Assembly (NCBI GenBank): GCA_044433415.1
Contig: JAWXTP010000102.1
Coordinates: forward strand, 1 to 10,707
DNA length: 10,707 nt
Direction of reading: 5' to 3'
Origin: JAWXTP01 sp044433415
GTDB lineage: Bacteria; Bacteroidota; Bacteroidia; Bacteroidales; Rikenellaceae
Part shown: one piece after another, positions 6,591-10,707 of the stretch
Layout: each line of letters starts with the position of its first letter
Numbering within the stretch: the first letter of the stretch is position 1
Made by a program: the position numbers and the translations under genes
The notes under the pieces: generated by a model
Told to the model about the DNA's origin: nothing
What the model saw: only the letters and a program-made list of their open reading frames with translations
The model's database searches: none

Positions 6591-7596
6591 TACTTTTATT
6601 AATAATAAATGTGATTCTGTTTTCTGTGGCACTGTTGAGGAGTTTACAAAAAGTTTCCCTGAGGTTTCAATGGAGCTTTATGGTAATGTTCTTTCAAGAG
6701 AGTTAAATGCAGATAGCGAAAGAGATGTGTTTAAGCGACTTCCATCGTTTAGAGATTTTAAGAATGTTGAGAATGGAGCTCTTGACTATGTGATATATGC
6801 TAAGGAGGGTAGTGAGTGTGAAGATTTTATAACTTTAAGCCTTGAGAGTAGTCCTTATAAGCGCTTTTTTATCTTAGCTGATAATGCATCTAGCTTTAAG
6901 GTGTATGTTGATAATAAAGGTGTTAAGAACAGTAATTTTGTATTTGTCGTAGCCTTAGAGGACAGTAGTGTTTTAGAGTTTGTACAGAGCAATAGCGACT
7001 GTGAGCAGCTTTACAACTACATTTATGTGGAACAGTCACAGGATTCTGTGTTTAAGTCGTTTTCTGTGTCTTACGCTGTAAAGAATGTGCGAAACTATAT
7101 AAAAGACTCTATGAATACTGCCAATGTGGAGTCTCATTTCTATGGGGTGGCTTTAGTAGACTCGTCAGAGAAGGTAGAGAACAACATTATTGTAGGGCAT
7201 TTTAAGGAGCAATGTAATAGTACACAACACTACAAGGCTGTTGTTGCGGCAGGAGGTAAGAGTGTCTTTAATGGCAGGATTTATGTTGCTAAGGATGCAC
7301 AACAGACTGAGGCTTACCAACAAAGTAATAATATCTTGTTAGGCGAAGGAGCTATAGCACAAAATTTACCTCAGTTAGAGATTTATGCTGATGATGTGAA
7401 GTGTAGCCATGGAGCCACTACAGGAGAGCTAGATGCTGAAGCAATTTACTATATGCGTCAGCGAGGAATCCCAGAAACGGAGGCTAAAAAATTGCAAATT
7501 GGTGGTTTTGTGTCAAATATCATAGATAAAATTAGCTCTGAAAAAATAAAAAATTCAATTTTAGAAGATGTTAGTATAAGGCTCTCTAACTTGTAA
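6583..7596 (+). CDS. sufD: Fe-S cluster assembly protein SufD, short form
   Basis: SufD pairs with SufB and SufC in the SufBC2D scaffold and is needed for iron entry. The C-terminal half is clear: NGRIYVAKDAQQTEAYQQSNNILL (229-252), then DDVKCSHGATTGELDAEAIYYMRQRGIP (270-297). Cys274 and His276 match E. coli SufD Cys358 and His360 at the proposed cluster-building interface. The protein is only 337 residues, while E. coli SufD is 423 and Bacteroides forms are usually longer still. The missing length is on the N-terminal side: just over 200 residues precede the conserved core, and the helical N-terminal domain is reduced. The start at 6583 overlaps sufC by 8 bases, and the frame cannot extend upstream without deep overlap, so the short length is not a start-choice error. 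Identity is firm; the shortening is the odd point. Confidence 0.93.
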   Translation: MSSTFINNKCDSVFCGTVEEFTKSFPEVSMELYGNVLSRELNADSERDVFKRLPSFRDFKNVENGALDYVIYAKEGSECEDFITLSLESSPYKRFFILADNASSFKVYVDNKGVKNSNFVFVVALEDSSVLEFVQSNSDCEQLYNYIYVEQSQDSVFKSFSVSYAVKNVRNYIKDSMNTANVESHFYGVALVDSSEKVENNIIVGHFKEQCNSTQHYKAVVAAGGKSVFNGRIYVAKDAQQTEAYQQSNNILLGEGAIAQNLPQLEIYADDVKCSHGATTGELDAEAIYYMRQRGIPETEAKKLQIGGFVSNIIDKISSEKIKNSILEDVSIRLSNL

Positions 7597-7717
7597 TAAT
7601 GGTTATAGGTCTTTGATATTTTTTAAATATTGTAAGAAATGAGCATAGTTTTTGTAACAATTAGATTTTGTAATTTTAGCGGTAACTGCTTGAAAAACAA
7701 AAATATTTGTTCTATAA

Positions 7718-7749
7718 TTGTGTAAATTATAAATAATTACATATCTTTG
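7718..7749 (+). promoter_or_regulatory. Putative sufS promoter (Bacteroidota type)
   Basis: TTG (7718-7720), 21 bases, then TATCTTTG (7742-7749), an exact TAnnTTTG box with spacing at the upper end of the known range. The predicted start is about 7756, some 180 nt upstream of the sufS ATG. Confidence 0.6.
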
Positions 7750-7896
7750 TAGTGATTTTGTATGGGACGTTTCCTTTAAGGGTACTTCTAAAAATAGGCA
7801 TAAACATAGCGCGCGAAAAGATTAAATCTTATAAAGCCAGTTTTTAGAGATTAACATTAATTTAGATTTTGGGAGCTTCCATTCGAAACATAAAAA

Positions 7897-7914
7897 ATGA
7901 CTTTTATAAGTCAT
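7897..7914. promoter_or_regulatory. Perfect palindrome just upstream of sufS
   Basis: ATGACTT-TTAT-AAGTCAT is an 18-base perfect inverted repeat (7-base arms, 4-base centre) ending 22 bases before the sufS start codon. In RNA it would form a hairpin close to the ribosome binding region; in DNA it could be an operator. It differs in sequence from the palindrome in the sufB promoter. Confidence 0.4.
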
Positions 7915-7936
7915 AATGTATAACTAAATTGACTAT

Positions 7937-9166
7937 ATGTTAAATATCGAAAAGATTAGAAAAGATTTTCCTATCCTTGACTCTAAGGTATATGGTAAAG
8001 ATTTTGTATATTTGGATAGTGCTGCGACCTCACAAAAGCCGCAGGTGGTGATTGATAAGGTGAACTACTTACACCAAAGTATGAATGCTAATATTCATAG
8101 AGGGGTGCATTTCATGAGTTCACAGTTAACAACAGAGTACGAAAATGCTCGTGAGACTGTTAGAGCCTTTATTGGTGCGGAGTCTACAAAAGAAATAGTT
8201 TTCACTTCAGGTGCTACACAGTCTATAAATCTTGTAGCTGCAACTTGGGGAGAGCAAAACATCGAGGAGGGTGATATCGTTATCGTTTCAGAGATGGAAC
8301 ATCATTCAAATATAGTGCCTTGGCAAATTCTATGTAACAAGAAAGATGCTGAATTAAAGGTTATTCCTTTTAATAACGAGGGGGAATTAGATATTACTGC
8401 TTATGCAGATCTTCTAAGTAATAAAAACGTGAAGTTAGTAGCTGTAACTGGTGCATCTAACGTATTAGGTACTATGCCTGATATAGCGCGTATTACTGCT
8501 ATGGCTCACAGTGTTGGTGCTAAAGTACTTATCGACGGTTGTCAGTACATTGTACACAGCCTTGTTGATGTAAAAGATATAGATTGTGATTTCTTTGCTT
8601 TCTCGGGTCACAAATTATACGCTCCTACTGGTATAGGTGTTCTTTATGCTAAAGAGGAGTTGCTAGAAGAGATGCCTCCTTATATGGGTGGTGGAGACAT
8701 GGTTGCTCATGTTAGTTTTGAGAAAACAACTTATGCTGAGCTGCCTCTAAAATTTGAAGCTGGTACTTCTAATTATATAGGTGCTATAGGTTTAGGAGAG
8801 GCGATAAATTATTTACAAGAGCTTAAAGGTGAAAGTACAGGTAGAATAGAGCTTTACGAAAGAGAGTTGTTAGAGTATGCTACAGCACAACTTTCAAAAA
8901 TTGAGGAGCTAAGAATCTATGGTACTACAACAAATAAAGCGCCTATAGTTTCTTTTAATATTGAAGGAGTACACGCGCTAGATTTAGGAATGATACTTGA
9001 CAAGCAAGGTATAGCTGTCAGAACAGGTACTCACTGTGCTGAGCCTATCATGACTCACTTTGGTGTTATGGGTATGGTTCGTGCTTCGTTTGGAATCTAC
9101 AATACTAAGGCTGATGTTGATGCTTTATGTGCTGGTATTGAGAGAGCAATAGAGATGTTAAAATAG
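7937..9166 (+). CDS. sufS: Cysteine desulfurase SufS (group II, PLP-dependent)
   Basis: SufS removes sulfur from L-cysteine as a persulfide, releasing alanine, and feeds it to the SufBCD scaffold; it also supplies sulfur for other cofactors. The 409-residue length is normal. It starts with the family opening IRKDFPILDSKVYGKDFVYLDSAATSQKP (7-35). His123 in EMEHHSN stacks on PLP; Asp200 and Gln203 are in LIDGCQ; the PLP Schiff-base lysine is Lys226 in FSGHKLYAPTG. The active-site loop RTGTHCAEP (362-370) carries the catalytic Cys367, which matches Cys364 of E. coli SufS. The one-residue RTGxHC spacing marks group II (SufS/CsdA) rather than IscS/NifS. Most group II enzymes have DGAQ where this has DGCQ. 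It is 340 bases from sufD, with its own predicted promoter, and 87 bases before tmk. No sufE or sufU partner is in the window. Confidence 0.97.
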   Translation: MLNIEKIRKDFPILDSKVYGKDFVYLDSAATSQKPQVVIDKVNYLHQSMNANIHRGVHFMSSQLTTEYENARETVRAFIGAESTKEIVFTSGATQSINLVAATWGEQNIEEGDIVIVSEMEHHSNIVPWQILCNKKDAELKVIPFNNEGELDITAYADLLSNKNVKLVAVTGASNVLGTMPDIARITAMAHSVGAKVLIDGCQYIVHSLVDVKDIDCDFFAFSGHKLYAPTGIGVLYAKEELLEEMPPYMGGGDMVAHVSFEKTTYAELPLKFEAGTSNYIGAIGLGEAINYLQELKGESTGRIELYERELLEYATAQLSKIEELRIYGTTTNKAPIVSFNIEGVHALDLGMILDKQGIAVRTGTHCAEPIMTHFGVMGMVRASFGIYNTKADVDALCAGIERAIEMLK

Positions 9167-9205
9167 AGTTTAAGGGGTAGTTCTCTTAAAAAATAATATG
9201 TGAGG

Positions 9206-9234
9206 ATTAGTCGGTCTATTATGGGCCGACTAAT
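9206..9234 (+). other. Strong hairpin between sufS and tmk
   Basis: An 11-pair stem with one G-U: ATTAGTCGGTC (9206-9216) with GGCCGACTAAT (9224-9234), loop TATTATG. It has no T tract on either strand, so it is not a standard intrinsic terminator. A weaker hairpin, TTTAAG (9169-9174) with CTTAAA (9185-9190), precedes it right after the sufS stop. Possible roles are an mRNA processing or stability element, or a leader structure of tmk. Confidence 0.55.
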
Positions 9235-9253
9235 TGTCGTTAAAATATAAGTT

Positions 9254-9925
9254 ATGTTTATAGTAATTGAAGGTTTAGACGGAGCAGGTAAATCTACTCA
9301 GGTTTCGTTAATCACTGAGGAGTTAAAAAAGCAGGGTTTAGAATGTGAATACTTACATTTCCCACGTTTTTCAGCTCCTATTTATGGAGAGTTGATTTCT
9401 AAGTTTTTACGCGGTGACTTAGGGGCAATAGATGAAGTAGATCCTTATTTGGTGGCATTGATTTATGCTGGTGACCGCAAGGATGCTTCTGCACAGATAG
9501 AGAAGTGGTTAGCAGAGGGTAAATGTGTTATTGTAGACCGTTATGTGTATTCTAATATCGCGTATCAGTGTGCTAAGGTTAAGGATGTTGAAGGGCGTAA
9601 GGTATTGTATGATTGGATTTTAAACTTGGAGTACGAGTTTAATAAGATAGTGAAACCTGACACTACAATTTTCTTAGATGTACCTTTCAAGTTTACAGAA
9701 AAGAAACTTACAGAGGAGCGCACAGGAGAGGATAGAGACTACCTACAGGGGAAGAAGGATATACATGAAGCCTCTTTAGATTTTCAGCAGTTTGTCCGTG
9801 AGGTGTATCTTGATGCTTCACAGAAGGATGAGAACCTGAAAGTTATAGATTGTTCAGATGCTGAGGGTGGCATGTTGTTACCTAATGAAATTTTTGAGAA
9901 GATAAAATCAGTAGTTAAATTTTAG
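9254..9925 (+). CDS. tmk: Thymidylate kinase (dTMP kinase)
   Basis: Tmk phosphorylates dTMP to dTDP with ATP, an essential step in dTTP supply, in the cytoplasm. The 223-residue length is normal. The P-loop GLDGAGKST is at 7-15. The dTMP-binding FPR segment is at 37-39, AGDR at 72-75, and the catalytic DRY motif in VDRYVYSNIAYQ at 95-97. The lid region runs EERTGEDRDYLQGKKDIHE (154-172). The stop codon TAG (9923-9925) is the first unit of a 7-base tandem repeat array, so the gene runs straight into the repeat island. The C-terminus (IFEKIKSVVKF) looks natural, so the repeat has not obviously truncated the protein. It is probably co-transcribed with sufS or from an unseen promoter in the 87-base gap. 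Confidence 0.96.
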   Translation: MFIVIEGLDGAGKSTQVSLITEELKKQGLECEYLHFPRFSAPIYGELISKFLRGDLGAIDEVDPYLVALIYAGDRKDASAQIEKWLAEGKCVIVDRYVYSNIAYQCAKVKDVEGRKVLYDWILNLEYEFNKIVKPDTTIFLDVPFKFTEKKLTEERTGEDRDYLQGKKDIHEASLDFQQFVREVYLDASQKDENLKVIDCSDAEGGMLLPNEIFEKIKSVVKF

Positions 9926-9985
9926 CTTGTAGCTTGTAGCTTGTAGCTTGTAGCTTGTAGCTTGTAGCTTGTAGCTTGTAGCTTG
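9923..9985 (+). repeat. Nine perfect tandem copies of the 7-mer TAGCTTG
   Basis: TAGCTTG is repeated nine times without a mismatch from 9923 to 9985, followed by TAGGGGCGACAAGCG. The first copy supplies the tmk stop codon. Because seven is not a multiple of three, every forward frame meets TAG within 21 bases, so nothing can be translated through it. Perfect identity points to recent slippage expansion. Confidence 0.98.
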
Positions 9986-9999
9986 TAGGGGCGACAAGC
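9981..9999 (+). repeat. Hairpin module GCTTGT-AGGGGCG-ACAAGC, plus-strand copy
   Basis: The last 7-mer of the array supplies GCTTGT (9981-9986), which pairs with ACAAGC (9994-9999) around the loop AGGGGCG. An exact reverse-complement copy is at 10386-10404, and two further copies of the core with a variant arm are at 10304-10323 and 10348-10367. The 7-mer arrays therefore look like expansions of one arm of this hairpin. Confidence 0.8.
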
Positions 10000-10073
10000 G
10001 ACTAAAGAATAACCAATAACGGCAAACAGTTTCAATTGGGTCTAAATACTTGATAACTACACGATCTAATGTA

Positions 10074-10095
10074 GGGGCTGACCTTGTGTCCGCCC
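10074..10095. repeat. REP-like imperfect palindrome, GGGGC...GCCC
   Basis: GGGC-T-GAC (10075-10082) pairs with GTC-C-GCCC (10088-10095) around a 5-base loop, with one internal mismatch. It shares the GGGGC/GAC look of the neighbouring module. It is GC-rich against an AT-rich background, a feature of REP-type intergenic palindromes. Confidence 0.5.
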
Positions 10096-10160
10096 TTATA
10101 ATGCGTTAGTATTATACATATTTTTGCATACTATAATACAATTTATTATTGTCCGATTTT

Positions 10161-10214
10161 GGGACATTGGGACAGATGGGACATCGGGACAATGGGACAA
10201 TGGGACGTCGGACA
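10161..10214 (+). repeat. Short tandem array of an 8-base unit, GGGACA plus two bases
   Basis: GGGAC starts at 10161, 10169, 10178, 10186, 10194 and 10202, with a degenerate CGGACA at 10209. Spacing is 8 bases except for one 9-base step. The two linker bases vary (TT, GAT, TC, AT, AT). The left arm of the 21-base inverted repeat overlaps its first unit. Confidence 0.9.
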
Positions 10215-10260
10215 ATGAGCGACAAGCTACAAGCTAACTCTATGACCTTCCAGCAATCAC

Positions 10261-10283
10261 GTCATTGCGGGCTTGATCCGCAA
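10261..10283. repeat. REP-like hairpin TTGCGG...CCGCAA
   Basis: TTGCGG (10265-10270) pairs with CCGCAA (10278-10283) around GCTTGAT, within a GTCATTGCGGGCTTGATCCG context. From memory this sequence type occurs as a dispersed repeat in unrelated bacterial genomes; I could not check this here. Confidence 0.55.
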
Positions 10284-10303
10284 CCTCACTCCTTATTCAA
10301 GAT

Positions 10304-10413
10304 CGCTTGTCGCCCCTAAAAGCTACAAGCTACAAGCTAAAAGCTACCGCTTGTCGCCCCTAAAAGCTAAAAGCTAATATCTACCGCTTGTCGCCCCTAC
10401 AAGCTACAAGCTA
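10304..10413 (-). repeat. Inverted cluster: three 7-mer-plus-module units on the minus strand
   Basis: Read on the minus strand, the pattern [TAGCTTG or TAGCTTT runs]-TAGGGGCGACAAGCG occurs three times. The cores, seen as CGCTTGTCGCCCCTA on the plus strand, start at 10304, 10348 and 10385. This is the reverse orientation of the unit at 9923-10000. A partial unit with the same 7-mers, CAAGCTACAAGCTA, is at 10222-10235. Confidence 0.88.
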
Positions 10414-10446
10414 ACCATCTGTCCCAAAATCGGACAATAATTGTTT

Positions 10447-10493
10447 ATCCCGAAACACGTATCATTATGGTACGTGTTTCGGGATTTTTTGTT
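10447..10493 (+). terminator. Very strong intrinsic terminator closing the tmk region
   Basis: A perfect 15-base stem, ATCCCGAAACACGTA (10447-10461) with TACGTGTTTCGGGAT (10471-10485), loop TCATTATGG, followed by TTTTTGTTT. It is oriented for plus-strand transcription and is the first good terminator after tmk, 521 bases past its stop codon. The minus strand after the stem has a poorer T run, so it mainly stops rightward transcripts. Confidence 0.93.
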
Positions 10494-10707
10494 TCTAGAA
10501 GTCACATATAGATATAATATTCTACTGAATGTAATTTTCGTCAGTACCTGAATGATTTTGTTGTTTTTCGTGAGAATAAAAGGTAATTCAGGAAGTATGA
10601 TTTTAGAATTTTTAAGGAAATTGTTTAGCAATTTTGTCTTTCTCTCTCTAAGAGAAGGCTAACATGGTGTAAAAGTATGAAAATAATTATAAATCACCAA
10701 ATTTTAC
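10494..10707. other. Intergenic end of window, no supported gene
   Basis: AT-rich sequence without a convincing promoter or open frame. The only hints are a weak hairpin AAATTG-TTTAG-CAATTT (10618-10634) and an ATG at 10677 that opens ten codons (MKIIINHQIL) to the window edge. The latter could be the start of a plus-strand gene but is too short to judge. Confidence 0.5.

Larger units (their letters stand above)
7597..7936 (+). other. 340-base spacer between sufD and sufS: promoter plus long leader, no gene
   Basis: No open frame of note was found on either strand. The first part is AT-rich with only weak A/T hairpins after sufD (for example around 7618-7636), and I see no convincing terminator. 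The middle holds a good promoter match (7718-7749). The rest would be a leader of about 180 nt for sufS with several short inverted repeats, the best being at 7897-7914. Separate control of sufS from sufBCD is the likely meaning. Confidence 0.6.
10146..10440. repeat. 21-base perfect inverted repeat bounding the right half of the island
   Basis: The 21 bases at 10146-10166 (TTATTGTCCG then ATTTTGGGACA) recur as an exact reverse complement at 10420-10440. The similarity extends past both ends. Inward of the GGGACA, the right copy matches the left copy with one 8-base GGGACA unit removed and then shares GATGG. Outward it matches except for three bases. The right copy ends seven bases before the terminator stem. 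Confidence 0.9.
9926..10446. repeat. Composite intergenic repeat island downstream of tmk
   Basis: This stretch of about 520 bases holds no gene. It is a mosaic of repeat types: 7-mer runs (TAGCTTG on the plus strand at the left, CAAGCTA and TAAAAGC variants at the right), one plus-strand and three minus-strand copies of the 15-base module TAGGGGCGACAAGCG, an 8-base GGGAC array, a 21-base inverted repeat and two REP-like hairpins. The stretch 10001-10070 is plain sequence in which I see nothing. No transposase or integrase is present. It resembles clusters of REP-like or MITE-like elements rather than a coding locus. Confidence 0.85.

Noticed and set aside
7618..7636. Hairpin after sufD as a terminator
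   Set aside because: The stem is made only of A/T pairs and is not followed by a T tract.
9923..10440. CRISPR array
   Set aside because: Units are 7-8 bases with no unique spacers of 25-45 bases, and there are no cas genes; these are tandem and REP-like repeats.
9923..10440. Insertion sequence or transposon remnant with terminal inverted repeats
   Set aside because: No transposase fragment and no clear target-site duplication flank the inverted arms; REP/MITE-like is the most that can be said.
10404..10631. 75-codon open frame on the minus strand
   Set aside because: It runs through the perfect 15-base terminator stem and the inverted repeat, has no recognisable domain, and has no good promoter; it is a chance frame.
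10677..10707. Possible start of a plus-strand gene (MKIIINHQIL)
   Set aside because: Only ten codons are visible before the window ends, with no promoter box upstream; it cannot be separated from chance.

Overview
The window looks like ordinary chromosome from a low-GC member of the Bacteroidota, most likely Bacteroidales. The evidence is several upstream regions that fit the Bacteroidota promoter pattern (TTG, 19-21 bases, TAnnTTTG), a SufBCD-SufS iron-sulfur system of the kind found in that phylum, a short lipobox signal peptide, and AT-rich spacers with little Shine-Dalgarno signal. I cannot name a genus. I see no rRNA, tRNA, CRISPR array, transposase or integrase.

Left part (1-3588), minus strand. 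In transcription order: surE (nucleotide phosphatase), an unrecognised lipoprotein with a repetitive acidic tail, and a GT4-type glycosyltransferase whose start lies inside the lipoprotein gene. After a 143-base gap come grpE and dnaJ, the HSP70 co-chaperones; dnaJ runs off the left edge. surE and rplS are divergent, each with its own promoter between 3589 and 3790.

Middle part (3791-9166), plus strand. rplS (ribosomal protein L19) is a single-gene unit with a good promoter, a possibly structured 5' leader and a strong terminator. Then comes the SUF Fe-S cluster assembly locus. sufB, sufC and sufD are tightly packed (12-base gap, then 8-base overlap). sufS is split off by a 340-base spacer that carries its own promoter match and a leader of about 180 nt. 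SufS takes sulfur from cysteine, and the SufBCD scaffold with the SufC ATPase builds the cluster. Key catalytic residues are present in all four proteins, but SufD is unusually short at its N-terminal side. No sufE or sufU is visible here.

Right part (9167-10707). tmk (thymidylate kinase) follows sufS. Directly after tmk, starting with its own stop codon, is a repeat island of about 520 bases. It holds nine perfect tandem copies of a 7-mer, inverted copies of a 15-base GC-richer module, an 8-base GGGAC array, a 21-base perfect inverted repeat and two REP-like hairpins. A very strong intrinsic terminator closes the island, so the tmk transcript probably contains all of it. The last 217 bases hold no gene I can support.

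The genes themselves are housekeeping. The points most worth a second look are the repeat island, the double-coded lipoprotein/glycosyltransferase junction, the short SufD, and the separate regulation of sufS.
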